From: an uncultured Brachyspira sp.
GTDB lineage: Bacteria > Spirochaetota > Brachyspiria > Brachyspirales > Brachyspiraceae
Reading direction: 5' to 3'
DNA length: 45,590 nt
Assembly (NCBI RefSeq): GCF_949287625.1
Contig: NZ_CASEGO010000031.1
Location: forward strand, 1 to 45,590
This document shows, in pieces, positions 8,683-17,916 of the stretch. The position numbers were made by a program, and so were the translations under genes. Under the pieces are notes generated by a model that worked only from the letters and a program-made list of their open reading frames with translations, was not told where the DNA came from and ran no database searches. Numbering within the stretch: position 1 is the stretch's first letter; each line of letters opens with the position of its first letter.

Positions 8683-10079
8683 ATGATTACTTTAAATGTT
8701 AATGAAATATATCAATATGGTATAACAGAACAGCCTACAGAATATAATTCAAAAGAAGAGCTTATTATATGGCTAAAGTGTGATTTACTAAAACAGGCAC
8801 TTAAAAAAAGTAAAACTAAAAATTCAAACAACATCATAACTATTACAGATGAATAGGTATTGAAGATTATAAAAATAATGATAAAAAGAAAATTATTATT
8901 AATTTTTCTTTAGAAAAGACTATATATATTTTTTATAAAAAATACCTGAAGGTAAATAAATTATCTTCTAATATAAGATTAGAAAATTTGATTATTAATA
9001 ATGAGTTAGATTTTAATCATGAATTTTTTAAAACATTTGATTGTATTATACAATTTTATAATGTTGAATTTGAAAAAGATGTATGGTTTGATACAATGAT
9101 ATTCAGTAAAGAAATTTACTTCGTGGAATGTTATTTTAAAGGTAAATTATGTTTTGGAAGTTCTGAAATAAATTCTAAATTACATATATCAAATTCTAAA
9201 TTTGAAAATGGAATATCGTTTGCTAATAATCAATATATAGATAGTGTTAAAATTACAAAATCATACTTAAACCAAGAATTAATATTTAAAAATAATAAAA
9301 TAGAAAAAATAATTGATATAAATGAAATCAATACTGATGATGAAGAATATATTAAAGAAAACAACTATAATTCAAAAATAAAATTAGATAACATTACTTT
9401 TAATAATGGTACTTCTTTTATAAATCTAAATAATATAAAAAAAGTAAATGAAATAAATATTAGTAATACTTTTATTAATGGTAGAATAAATTTAAAAAAT
9501 ATTGAAGTAGAAGAGGCAGATTTTAAAGGCTCTGTTATCAATGGCGGGTTAATCAATCCTGTTAATTTCAAAGTGCATAAATTCGCTAATCGTGAAAGTG
9601 CTTTATTTCTCAAACAGCAGGCTTATGCATCAAACAATGCTATAGATGCTTTGCAGTATAAGGCTAAAGAAATAGAACTACATAAAGAAGAATTAAGAAA
9701 AAAGGAAAATAAAACTTATAAGGATTGGGCAGACATACTTTCCATTGAATTAAGTTCACTATATAGCGATAATGGTCAGAATTGGGTTAGGGCTTTATTT
9801 ATGACTATATTAATAACAGCTTTTTGTTTTACTGTTTTTTATATTCCTGATTTGTCTCATTCTAATATAGCACTTTTATATTATAAAAAATTATTCCAAG
9901 AATTAATAAAATATTTTATACCTACTGATTACAGCCTTTTAATAAAATATGCTGAATCTAAATTAACTTTATGTTTAAAAATATTTGGCTGTTTAGTTTA
10001 TTTTTTAGGTAAAGTTTTATTCTGGTATGGTTCGGTGCAGACTGTTCAAGCGTTTAGGAAATTTTCAAAAGGGGCTTAA
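8683..10079 (+). pseudogene. Frameshifted pentapeptide-like/beta-helix membrane protein
   Basis: Two reading frames together make one protein of about 465 residues. The first (ATG at 8683, AAGAG five bases upstream) encodes 57 residues ending ITITDE and stops at TAG 8854-8856. The second opens at 8856 (GIEDYKNN...) and runs to 10079. Restoring one T (GAA TTA GGT in place of GAATAGGT) joins them. The middle has repeated strands of about 20 residues typical of right-handed beta-helix/pentapeptide proteins (FENGISFANN, LDNITFNNG, DFKGSVINGG). Two membrane segments lie at the C-terminus (WVRALFMTILITAF... and ...CLVYFLGKVLFWYG). It could still be expressed from an internal start such as TTG 8988, but this looks like a mutated gene or a sequencing gap. 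Confidence 0.7.
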
Positions 10080-10131
10080 ATTAATAATAATTTCTGTTAT
10101 AATAAAAATATATAACTTCGAGGGTTTATCA

Positions 10132-10353
10132 ATGAATAAAAAATTTTTTGCCTATATAGAATATGATAAAGAAAGTAATGTTTATGTTGGATATATTCCT
10201 TCAATAGTAGGTGCTCATACACAGGCTGATACTTTGGAAGAATTGCATATAAAATTAAAAGAAGTTTTGGATTTATGTTTTGAAGAGATGGACAATGAAG
10301 AGAAGAATGCTATTCCAGAGTTTATAAAAATAGAAGAAATAGAACTGGTATGA
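10132..10353 (+). CDS. hicB: HicB family antitoxin
   Basis: A 73-residue HicB/UPF0150-type antitoxin (FFAYIEYDKESNVYVGYIPS, then GAHTQADTLEEL, the family signature). It has only the partial RNase H-like fold and no C-terminal DNA-binding domain, so autoregulation would need another partner. GAGGG (10120-10124) lies seven bases before this ATG. An in-frame start at 10027 lies inside the preceding gene and is rejected. Its stop overlaps the hicA start (ATGA, 10350-10353). Antitoxin first is the reverse of the E. coli order but common elsewhere. Confidence 0.88.
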   Translation: MNKKFFAYIEYDKESNVYVGYIPSIVGAHTQADTLEELHIKLKEVLDLCFEEMDNEEKNAIPEFIKIEEIELV

Positions 10354-10583
10354 GTAAGCTAATTTTAAAAGATGCAAAAACTATAGAAAAATTACTGTTT
10401 TTATTAGGATTTATTAAACAAAGACAAAAAGGAAGTCATGCTTTTTATAAACATGAAGATGGAAGATGTACGGTTATTCCTTTTCACTCAAATAAGGTAA
10501 TATCAAGACCGCTTATGAGAAAAATATTAAATGAAATAAATCTTGATGTAGAAGAATATAATAATTTGATAGAAAAAATATAA
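10350..10583 (+). CDS. hicA: HicA family mRNA interferase toxin
   Basis: A 77-residue toxin of the double-stranded-RNA-binding-like HicA fold that cleaves mRNA. The catalytic His is H30 in QKGSHAFYKH, followed by CTVIPFHSNK, the usual second motif. Length is normal. It is coupled to hicB by a four-base overlap, giving a type II toxin-antitoxin module. It follows directly on a decayed gene, a typical accessory setting. Confidence 0.9.
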   Translation: MSKLILKDAKTIEKLLFLLGFIKQRQKGSHAFYKHEDGRCTVIPFHSNKVISRPLMRKILNEINLDVEEYNNLIEKI

Positions 10584-10693
10584 TACCTTTTTCAATTTGT
10601 AATTTTCTTAGCTTTTAAAAAATAATATTCTTTTTTATATTATTAAATCATAATATCAATATAGTTTTTAATAAATATATTGTATTTTATAAT

Positions 10694-10721
10694 TTGCAAA
10701 AAATTATAAATATACTACAAT
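10694..10721 (+). promoter_or_regulatory. Possible promoter of ispE
   Basis: TTGCAA (10694-10699), 16 bases, TACAAT (10716-10721), 27 bases before the ispE start. It uses the same two hexamers as proposed for hslV. Confidence 0.35.
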
Positions 10722-10748
10722 AATAGTCTATCACTTTAAGGAAATAAC

Positions 10749-11618
10749 ATGCATATAATAAAAGCTCCATGCAAAATTAATATTTCTCTCGATATTACAT
10801 CAAAAAGAGAGGACGGATATCATCTTATAGAATCTTTATTTCATACAGTAAATCTATATGATATTATAACTATAGAAAAGTCTGATAAATACAGTATTCA
10901 TACAAACGGAATGTTCGCATTAAAAGATGATGAAGAGGATAATATAGTAACCAAAGTATTTAATTATTTTCAAAATGAAATGGGGCTTAAAAGTAATTAT
11001 AATATAAATATTGAAAAAAATATTCCTACAGGTGCAGGTCTTGGAGGAGGATCTTCTGATGCTGCTAATATTATTAAGTTTTTTTTAAGCGAACTTAATA
11101 TTGATATTAACGATACTTTGATAGAATCATTTTCTAGGTTTGGAGCGGATATTCCTTTTTTTATAAGAGGAGGTTTAGCTTGGGTTTCTGGAATAGGTGA
11201 GAAGATAAAAAATTATAACTTTATACTGCCTTATAATATTATTTTGATATATCCTAATATACATGTATCTACAAAATTGGCTTATTCAAAGTTTGTCAAA
11301 GATGATTTTAATAAATCAGATATATTCGCTATAAAAAATATGCTTGATAATAGAGAAGATTTTAATAAAGATATTAATTTTAACGATATAGTTTCTAATA
11401 CATATAATATATTTGAAAAAAATGTTTTTAATTTGGATAAAAGAATAGAGGATATAAAACTCAATGCTGAAAACATAATAAAAAGAAAAGTATCTATGAG
11501 CGGTTCTGGTTCTTCGCTTTTTGCTTTATATGAGAATAATGATAAAAAAATAGTTGACGACTATAATAAATTAAAATCAGAAATGAATTATAATATTTAT
11601 AAATTGAGTTTGATTTAA
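10749..11618 (+). CDS. ispE: 4-diphosphocytidyl-2-C-methyl-D-erythritol kinase
   Basis: GHMP-family kinase of the MEP isoprenoid pathway; phosphorylates the 2-hydroxyl of CDP-ME with ATP in the cytoplasm. It shows APCKINISLDI (K9), the ATP-binding loop PTGAGLGGGSSDAA (93-106), catalytic D134 in FGADIPFF, and the C-terminal GHMP motif MSGSGSSLFA. Length 289 is usual. AAGGA lies about six bases before the ATG. It appears to be transcribed alone or with the barrel protein 58 bases downstream. Confidence 0.95.
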   Translation: MHIIKAPCKINISLDITSKREDGYHLIESLFHTVNLYDIITIEKSDKYSIHTNGMFALKDDEEDNIVTKVFNYFQNEMGLKSNYNINIEKNIPTGAGLGGGSSDAANIIKFFLSELNIDINDTLIESFSRFGADIPFFIRGGLAWVSGIGEKIKNYNFILPYNIILIYPNIHVSTKLAYSKFVKDDFNKSDIFAIKNMLDNREDFNKDINFNDIVSNTYNIFEKNVFNLDKRIEDIKLNAENIIKRKVSMSGSGSSLFALYENNDKKIVDDYNKLKSEMNYNIYKLSLI

Positions 11619-11676
11619 TGTTTTATTATGTTATAATTAAATTTTATTATAAAAAATATAAAGAGAAGAAAATAAT

Positions 11677-12657
11677 ATGATAAAGAAAATATTTGTTATA
11701 CTTCTTATAAGCAGTTCTATATTTTACGGTTTGTCTTCAAAACATTCTCTTTCTGTACTTGAAACAACAAGTACAAGATCTATGGGAATGATGAATAGTG
11801 CTTTTTTGCTTGGTAATGATTCTTCTTCTATTTTTATAAACTCAGCCTCTTTAATGGGAGTACTTAGAGACAGTGTTAATTTAAATTATACAGTTACTTC
11901 TAATCCTAAAAATGAATATATATTTAATGCATCTTATGCACATATAGGAGCTTCTTATGCTGTGGGTATAGGGTTTGCAGGAGATATTAATAAAGTTTAT
12001 TCATATGATAGTTTTGGTACTAGAAAAAATGATATATACAGCGGACTTTATTTGATTAATGTAGGGGCTTCCTATGCTATTAATGAAAGTTCTTTTATAG
12101 GGGCAAATATAAAAACTGTTATTAATAATAGCGAAAAAGATAATAATTTCGGAATGTTTTTGGATTTATCATATATGCAGTCTCTTTTTACTCCGAATTT
12201 CAAACTAGGTGTGGGGGTTAGAAATTTCGGATTTTATGATAATGTATTTGCAAAAGTTGATACTGATATAATTGCTTCTTTAGCATACACTAAAAGCGAT
12301 GGAAGTTTTTCTGTGGCTGCACAGTATACTATATCAGTTCCTTCTGTTACTCATAGCATATCTGTTGGTATAGAGGCTATGATAGTAGATTTTAATAAAT
12401 TGGGATTATTTAAAGAAAAGAGTACTTGGTATGATGATTTACCAGAAACTATATTAGATGCTCCTAGTGCTATACAAAAAAGATTTGCTGCCAAATTACC
12501 TAGCGGTATTTTGGCAAGAGTAGGCGTTGGTAATAATGGGGCTTCTTTGGGTTTATCTGTTTATGTGCAATTATTCAGGCTTGATTATTCTATTGTTTTT
12601 GATAATTTCAGTAAGGATAATATTTCGCATAATATAGGTATGAGTTTTATGTTTTAG
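11677..12657 (+). CDS. Outer-membrane beta-barrel protein (PorV/UPF0164-like)
   Basis: A 326-residue protein with a cleavable-type signal peptide (about 1-20) and many amphipathic strands, ending in Phe (MSFMF) as many outer-membrane barrels do. The N-terminal part (LETTSTRSMGMMNSAFLLGNDSSSIFINSASL) recalls the FadL/PorV-like barrels and the UPF0164 family of treponemes, with the repeated GASYAxG pattern. Function is not known; it could be a transporter or structural barrel. No Cys is available for lipid attachment. GAGAAG lies before the ATG. Confidence 0.6.
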   Translation: MIKKIFVILLISSSIFYGLSSKHSLSVLETTSTRSMGMMNSAFLLGNDSSSIFINSASLMGVLRDSVNLNYTVTSNPKNEYIFNASYAHIGASYAVGIGFAGDINKVYSYDSFGTRKNDIYSGLYLINVGASYAINESSFIGANIKTVINNSEKDNNFGMFLDLSYMQSLFTPNFKLGVGVRNFGFYDNVFAKVDTDIIASLAYTKSDGSFSVAAQYTISVPSVTHSISVGIEAMIVDFNKLGLFKEKSTWYDDLPETILDAPSAIQKRFAAKLPSGILARVGVGNNGASLGLSVYVQLFRLDYSIVFDNFSKDNISHNIGMSFMF

Positions 12658-12669
12658 GTTTATTGATTT

Positions 12670-13509
12670 ATGGCTGTTTGTAAACAAAAAATATCTAATA
12701 CAGAAAATTGCGATAGAGAAGAGTATAAAGACGGTTTATGCATTATTCATCATGACAGTAATGATAAACCAGATGGTCTTTTCAGACGTATTATAAGAGA
12801 TGATCTTTATAGAGGATTTTATAATTTTTCTTATATGATAAGCTATGAAGGATTTAATTTTGAAGGCTTAAAGGTAGAGAAGAATGCTGATTTACTCTTT
12901 AAAAACTCATCATTTTACGGACCTTTTGTAATTAGAAATTATGATTTACAGGCTTCTTTGGACTTTACGGATTCTGATTTTGACAGCGGTATTATTATAA
13001 ATATGTCCAATGTTCATAAAGGTATAATTTTAAAAAACTCAAAAATTAATATGGACTTTAATATGTCATTATCAAATATATATTCTATAGATGCAGATAA
13101 TATTACTATAGACTGTAACTTTAATATGTCTAATACTGATATAATAGATAAATTTAAGTTTAATCATACATATTTTAAGAATAATTTTAGTCTTCTTAAT
13201 GCTAGTTTGCAGGGAGATTCTAGTTTTGAAAATATTATTATAGAGGGCGATGCTGATTTTAGAAATATCAAGTTTTATAAATCATTGAAATTTGAAAATG
13301 TAGAAATAAAAGGCAGTACCATACCTATTGAAATAGCAAAAAACAAAAATATAGAGTTAAAAAATGTTGTTATAAATGGTGTTCTTATAGAAGATAATCA
13401 AAAAGAGAAAAAAGAAAAAGAGAAGAGAGAAAAGGAGTTAGAAAAAATTAAAGAAGCCAAAGATAATATGAGTAGAGAAACACTTTTAAAATATTCTAAA
13501 AAGAAATAA
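12670..13509 (+). CDS. Pentapeptide-like beta-helix protein with N-terminal Cys/His knuckle
   Basis: A 279-residue soluble protein. Residues 4-28 contain C4, C14, C24 and H27/H28, spaced like a small zinc knuckle seen at the front of several bacterial pentapeptide-type proteins. Residues 50-240 form about nine strands of 20 residues with alternating F/I and N/S/D (LLFKNSSFYG, SLDFTDSDFDSG, SSFENIIIEGDADF), suggesting a right-handed beta-helix. The C-terminus (about 243-279) is a Lys/Glu-rich helix. No enzyme motif is visible. It starts 12 bases after the barrel gene and is convergent with manC (gap six bases). It may be related to the frameshifted protein at 8683-10079. Confidence 0.65.
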   Translation: MAVCKQKISNTENCDREEYKDGLCIIHHDSNDKPDGLFRRIIRDDLYRGFYNFSYMISYEGFNFEGLKVEKNADLLFKNSSFYGPFVIRNYDLQASLDFTDSDFDSGIIINMSNVHKGIILKNSKINMDFNMSLSNIYSIDADNITIDCNFNMSNTDIIDKFKFNHTYFKNNFSLLNASLQGDSSFENIIIEGDADFRNIKFYKSLKFENVEIKGSTIPIEIAKNKNIELKNVVINGVLIEDNQKEKKEKEKREKELEKIKEAKDNMSRETLLKYSKKK

Positions 13510-13515
13510 TTTTTA

Positions 13516-14586
13516 TTAAAGTAAGTGTCTTTTATCTTTTAGTTCATCTTTTTCTCTAATATCTTTTAATATATCTTTTATTTTAGAATCTTTGTTATTC
13601 GGATATATTAATAATACACCTTCAGATTTTACTATAGTTAAATCATTTACTCCGTCTATAGCTATAAAAGTATCATCATCATCATTAATAATAATGTTTC
13701 CGTTTGCTTCTTTAGTATATACATTTCCAACTACTACATTGCTGCATTCATCTTTATCATGTATTCTGCCAAGTGCTGAGAAAGCTCCCAAATCGTCCCA
13801 AAAGAAATGTGCTTTTATACATACAATATGCTCTAATTTTTCCATTATTCCAAAGTCAAAAGATATTTTATCTATAGCTTTAAAAATTTCCTGTTTTTTT
13901 ATATCATCTTTTTCTTTTAATGTTTTCATTACTTTATCATGAGTTTCAGGCATTAATTCGCTTATAGATTTAAGTATATTATCAATAGACCAAATAAATA
14001 TACCGCTATTCCATAGATAATGTCCGTCTTCTAAAAATCTGCATGCATTTTTATAATCTGGTTTTTCTACAAATCGATCAACATTATATTCATTATCTTT
14101 AATTTTATCTTTTAATTTTATATATCCATATCCAGTTTCAGGTCTGTTAGGATTAATTCCTATTATTACTATTTTATCAGTACTTTCGCTTACCTCAATA
14201 GCATTTTCAATAGTATCTAAGAACATTTCTTCATTTTTTATTATAGGATCTGCTGGAAGTATTGCTACTATAGCATTTCCTATCTTCTCTTTTATATATA
14301 ATGCTCCTAAAGCAATGGCCGCTGTTGTATCTCTTCCTAGCGGTTCATATATTATATTTTCTTTTTTAAATGAAGGTATATATTTTGCAAATGCTTCTTT
14401 ATATCTTTTTCCAGTAATTATAAATATATTATCTTCTTTTGTTATTTTTAATGCTCTGTTTATAGTTTGCTCTATTAATGATTTGTTTTCTACTATATTT
14501 AAGAATTGTTTTGGTTTGCTTTCTCTGCTTAAAGGCCATAGTCTTTCACCTATACCTCCTGCCATAATGAGTACAGCTTTTTCCAT
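13516..14586 (-). CDS. manC: Mannose-1-phosphate guanylyltransferase
   Basis: Makes GDP-mannose from mannose-1-phosphate and GTP for surface sugars. The nucleotide-binding signature GGIGERLWPLSRESKPKQF lies at residues 10-28, followed by EPLGRDTTAAIALGA and FVEKPDYKNA, all typical of the family. At 356 residues it is the single-domain type, lacking the phosphomannose-isomerase half of bifunctional ManC/AlgA. A Shine-Dalgarno (AAGGA) lies upstream on the minus strand. It is divergent from the HTH-receiver gene and convergent with the preceding gene. Confidence 0.88.
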   Translation of the reverse strand: MEKAVLIMAGGIGERLWPLSRESKPKQFLNIVENKSLIEQTINRALKITKEDNIFIITGKRYKEAFAKYIPSFKKENIIYEPLGRDTTAAIALGALYIKEKIGNAIVAILPADPIIKNEEMFLDTIENAIEVSESTDKIVIIGINPNRPETGYGYIKLKDKIKDNEYNVDRFVEKPDYKNACRFLEDGHYLWNSGIFIWSIDNILKSISELMPETHDKVMKTLKEKDDIKKQEIFKAIDKISFDFGIMEKLEHIVCIKAHFFWDDLGAFSALGRIHDKDECSNVVVGNVYTKEANGNIIINDDDDTFIAIDGVNDLTIVKSEGVLLIYPNNKDSKIKDILKDIREKDELKDKRHLL

Positions 14587-14764
14587 TTTTTAATCCTTTT
14601 TTATTATATAGTATAATTATAATTAAAAAATTGATAAAAAACAAGAATTTTGTATATTTTTATTATATAATTTCATAGTCAGTATTAGATATTTTTTTTA
14701 AAAATTATATATTTACATTTTATACATTAAATAAAAAAAATTGATTTTTTGTAAAAAATGTAGT

Positions 14765-14784
14765 TATTTGTAATATTACAAATA
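14765..14784. promoter_or_regulatory. Perfect palindrome, candidate operator
   Basis: TATTTGTAAT followed directly by ATTACAAATA. It lies 40 bases upstream of the -35 of the HTH-receiver gene, where an activator or autoregulator could bind. Its binding protein is unknown. Confidence 0.45.
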
Positions 14785-14824
14785 TAAATCTACTAATATT
14801 AATTGCAAATTAAATATTTTTTAT

Positions 14825-14853
14825 TTGACAAAAAACTAATTATATATTAATCT
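14825..14853 (+). promoter_or_regulatory. Candidate promoter of the HTH-receiver gene
   Basis: TTGACA (14825-14830), 17 bases, TAATCT (14848-14853). The -10 is imperfect; the spacing is ideal. Confidence 0.4.
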
Positions 14854-14905
14854 TTATTACTATAATAGGGAGATTTTTTATTAATCATAATTTGTGAGAG
14901 GCCAT

Positions 14906-15514
14906 ATGAATAATACTGAAGAGTTAATATATGATGATGACGATATGTTGTCCCCCATTGATGTAGCTAAAGTAGTTGGGGTTTCAAGAACAACGGTTAA
15001 TTATTGGGTTCGTCACTACGGACTTAAAGCTGATGTTACTCCCGGAAAAAGGTATAAAATTCGTTATGCTGATTTGAAAGCATTTTTAGCTTTTAATAAA
15101 AAAGAAAAAAGAGTGAAGTTAAAAAGAAAACATTCCAGATATAAAATAGCCATCATAGAACCTATGGAGATTACAAGAAAAAATTATTCTGAATGGCTCA
15201 GTGAAGACTATGAGGTTATATGTATATCTAATCTTACATCTCCTCTTAAAGAGCTTAAAAAGATTTCACCTGATATTATCTTAATGGATATTAATTTATC
15301 AGAAGATAAAGATTATTTCTATTTACTTGAAGAGATAAAAAATGAAATAACTTTAAGAACAGCATTAATTATTATTATTACTAAAAGATATAATGAAGAT
15401 GATGTTGTTAATGGGCTTGAGAAAGGTGCATGTGATTATGTTAAAAAACCAGTAGGTCAAAATGAACTTAAAGCAAGAATAAGAAATGCTGTTAGATTTT
15501 ATGTAGATGTGTAA
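14906..15514 (+). CDS. HTH (excisionase/MerR-like) regulator with C-terminal receiver domain
   Basis: A 202-residue regulator with reversed response-regulator order. Residues 14-63 form a helix-turn-helix of the HTH_17/excisionase type (SPIDVAKVVGVSRTTVNYWV, then TPGKRYKIRYADLKAFL). A Lys/Arg linker (64-79) leads to a receiver-like domain (80-197) with the phosphoacceptor candidate D128 (IILMDINL), T159 and K181 (YVKKP). The usual acidic pair is reduced to E85 followed by Pro, so phosphorylation may be weak. AGAGG (14897-14901) lies four bases before this ATG; an upstream GTG at 14894 lacks a ribosome site. No partner kinase is adjacent. Confidence 0.75.
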   Translation: MNNTEELIYDDDDMLSPIDVAKVVGVSRTTVNYWVRHYGLKADVTPGKRYKIRYADLKAFLAFNKKEKRVKLKRKHSRYKIAIIEPMEITRKNYSEWLSEDYEVICISNLTSPLKELKKISPDIILMDINLSEDKDYFYLLEEIKNEITLRTALIIIITKRYNEDDVVNGLEKGACDYVKKPVGQNELKARIRNAVRFYVDV

Positions 15515-15518
15515 TCGT

Positions 15519-17504
15519 TTATAGCATGCTTATAGGATCTATATCTATTTCTATATAATTACCTTTTTGAGCTTTAAAATTATTATTAAGCTTATTGAAA
15601 AATCCGCTTAATAGAGAATGAGAAGGTGTTTTTACTAATATATTCCATCTGTAATATTTATTTAATTTACTTATTGTACATGCTACAGCCCCAAGTATTG
15701 TAATTTTATCTGAGTTTTCGTAAGTCTCCATTCTAAGCATATCAGCTATTATATTAGCATCGCTTTCGACTTTTTTTTCATCTAAGCCTCTTATTACAAG
15801 TCTCACAAGCCGTGTAAATGGAGGATAAATCGGGTATTTTCTTTTTTCTATTTCCTGATTATAAAATGCTATATAGTCATGATTTTTAGCACATTCTATA
15901 CTGTAATTGTTAGGGGAATAGGTTTGAATATATACTACTCCGTTTTTCTCTCCTCTTCCGCTTCTTCCAGCTACCTGAGTAATGAGGTTAAAAGTTCTTT
16001 CAGCACTTCTAAAATCTGGTATATGAAGCGACATATCTGCTAAAAGTACGCCTACTAAAGTAACATTAGGAAAATCAAGTCCTTTAGCTATCATTTGAGT
16101 TCCTACAAGTATATCTATTTCACCATCAGAAAATCTTTTAAATATTTTTTCATAGTTTTTTGTGCCGCCTACAGTATCCTGATCCATTCTTTCTATAACA
16201 GCATTTGGAAAAAGTATATTTAAATGTTCTTCTACCTTTTCAGTACCGCTTCCTATACGTTCAAAATGTCCTATTTTACATTCATCGCAAAGCTCATTAT
16301 CCAAAAATTGAGTATATCCGCAGTAATGACACATAACAACATTTTTCTTTTTATGATAGGTTAAAGAAACAGAGCAGTTAGGACATTCAAGAACCCTTTG
16401 ACAGTAAGAGCATGCTACAACAGGAGCGTATCCCTTACGGTTTAAAAATAGTATTATCTGTTCTTTTTTTTCGAGCTTTTTATTTATCTCTTCAACTAAT
16501 TTTTGAGTTATCATAGGGAAAACTTCAGCTCTTTTTTCTTTTTTTAAGTCGAGTATTTTAACCTCCGGCATATTAACTGAAGCGGCTCTTTTATTTAGTT
16601 TAAGTAATTCTATTTTTCCTATAGAAGCATAATAAAAACTTTCTATAGAAGGTGTGGCACTTCCAAGAAGAAGAAGGGCATTTTCATGATTTTTTCTGTA
16701 AAAAGCAACCTGCCTTGCATGATATCTTGGCGTATCTCCAGCCTTATAGCTTGTTTCATGCTCTTCATCTATAACTATTATTCCAAGATTTGGAGTAGGG
16801 GAGAATATTGCACTTCTTGCTCCTATAACTATTTTTATTTCATCTTTTTTTATCATCTGCCAATATCTGTATTTGGAGTTTGGCGAGAGTTTGCTGTGAA
16901 GTACTGCAATTTTTCCTTCAAATCTTTCTGCGAATCTTTTTATAGTTTGAGGGGTGAGCGATATTTCTGGAAGTATAACAATAGCCTGCTTTCCCATGTC
17001 AACAACTTTTTTAATAGCCTGCAGATAAACTTCTGTTTTTCCGCTTCCTGTTACGCCATGAAGAAGAAAAGTTTTTGGTTTTTCTGATTCTAAACTTTCA
17101 TTAATTTTTTTTAGTACTTCTTCTTGTTCATCATTGAGTTTTAGGTATGGTTTTTGTTTGGCAGGTATTGGTTTTGCTTTTTTTTCTTTTTTTGCTGGTG
17201 TACCTACTGGCAGTGCTGCGAAAAGAGCTTCTCCGAAAGATGAGTGATAATAGCTGCTCATCCATTTTGCTAATTGAAATTCTTTATCTGAACATATTGA
17301 TTCAAGATCAATTCTAGCTTTGATAGGATATACTTTATAGTTTCCGTCTAACCTTTCAGTTTCCTCTATAACAATACCTTTGCTGTTTTTACCTTTAATA
17401 GGAGCTACAACTCTACATCCTACCAAGCTATCATTAATCTCATATGGTTTTATGTATGTAAGTATTTTATCTATAGGTAAATTAAAAATAACTTTAACAT
17501 ACAT
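15519..17504 (-). CDS. priA: Primosomal protein N' (replication restart helicase PriA)
   Basis: 3'-5' DNA helicase that reloads the replisome at stalled forks. It has an N-terminal DNA-binding domain (1-100), Walker A GVTGSGKT (150-157), DEEH box (246-249), GSATPS motif (about 281-286), and a zinc-binding insertion with eight Cys (365, 368, 374, 377, 392, 395, 406, 409), then helicase motifs GTQMIAKGLDFPNV and QVAGRSGRG. Length 661 is slightly below E. coli PriA. It begins five bases after dksA and is the last gene of the rplM-rpsI-dksA-priA block. Confidence 0.95.
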   Translation of the reverse strand: MYVKVIFNLPIDKILTYIKPYEINDSLVGCRVVAPIKGKNSKGIVIEETERLDGNYKVYPIKARIDLESICSDKEFQLAKWMSSYYHSSFGEALFAALPVGTPAKKEKKAKPIPAKQKPYLKLNDEQEEVLKKINESLESEKPKTFLLHGVTGSGKTEVYLQAIKKVVDMGKQAIVILPEISLTPQTIKRFAERFEGKIAVLHSKLSPNSKYRYWQMIKKDEIKIVIGARSAIFSPTPNLGIIVIDEEHETSYKAGDTPRYHARQVAFYRKNHENALLLLGSATPSIESFYYASIGKIELLKLNKRAASVNMPEVKILDLKKEKRAEVFPMITQKLVEEINKKLEKKEQIILFLNRKGYAPVVACSYCQRVLECPNCSVSLTYHKKKNVVMCHYCGYTQFLDNELCDECKIGHFERIGSGTEKVEEHLNILFPNAVIERMDQDTVGGTKNYEKIFKRFSDGEIDILVGTQMIAKGLDFPNVTLVGVLLADMSLHIPDFRSAERTFNLITQVAGRSGRGEKNGVVYIQTYSPNNYSIECAKNHDYIAFYNQEIEKRKYPIYPPFTRLVRLVIRGLDEKKVESDANIIADMLRMETYENSDKITILGAVACTISKLNKYYRWNILVKTPSHSLLSGFFNKLNNNFKAQKGNYIEIDIDPISML

Positions 17505-17509
17505 TATAA

Positions 17510-17875
17510 TTACATTTTTTCACGGCGTTTTTTATCTTCATATTTAGACATACAGTTAACACATCTTAAAGTATAAGGCAAAGCAGTTAATCTCTCTTCA
17601 TTGATTTCTTCTTTGCAGTCTATGCATTTACCGTATGTGCCGTCTTCTATTCTTTTAAGTGCATTATTAAGCATTTCCAATTTATCTTTTTCTTTTTGAG
17701 AAAAATTTACTAAATTTTGTTTTTCATAAGCCTGAAATGCTATATCAGCCATATCTCCATGAGAATCCTCTTTAAGAGCTTCATAAGTTTCATTTCCGCT
17801 TAAAAGCTCATCTAAAGTTTTCTTTTTTTCCTCTAATAAGAGATCTTTAAATTTTTTTAATTTCTTAGCAGTCAT
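17510..17875 (-). CDS. dksA: DksA/TraR family zinc-finger protein
   Basis: A 121-residue RNA-polymerase-binding regulator. It has a long coiled-coil hairpin (about 5-75) whose tip carries D41 and D44 in GDMADIA, matching the DksA DxxDxA tip, and a four-Cys zinc finger (C84, C87, C105, C108; KCIDCKEEI...LRCVNCMSKYE). The protein probably modulates rRNA and stress promoters with ppGpp. It sits 41 bases after rpsI, so it is likely cotranscribed with ribosomal protein genes. Confidence 0.9.
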   Translation of the reverse strand: MTAKKLKKFKDLLLEEKKKTLDELLSGNETYEALKEDSHGDMADIAFQAYEKQNLVNFSQKEKDKLEMLNNALKRIEDGTYGKCIDCKEEINEERLTALPYTLRCVNCMSKYEDKKRREKM

Positions 17876-17916
17876 TATAAAAACCCTTAAATAAATATAA
17901 TTGCTAGGATAAAAAC

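Larger units (their letters stand above)
14587..14905. other. Divergent intergenic region, manC / HTH-receiver
   Basis: An AT-rich stretch of 319 bases. It contains a perfect 20-bp palindrome at 14765-14784 and a TTGACA-type promoter at 14825-14853 facing the HTH-receiver gene. No coding potential was seen. Confidence 0.6.

Noticed and set aside
8854..8856. Programmed frameshift at the beta-helix gene
   Set aside because: The bases before the stop (AGATGAA) do not form a slippery heptamer, so a mutation is more likely.
10027..10131. Upstream start extending HicB to 108 residues
   Set aside because: It lies within the preceding gene and lacks a ribosome site, whereas the ATG at 10132 has GAGGG seven bases upstream.
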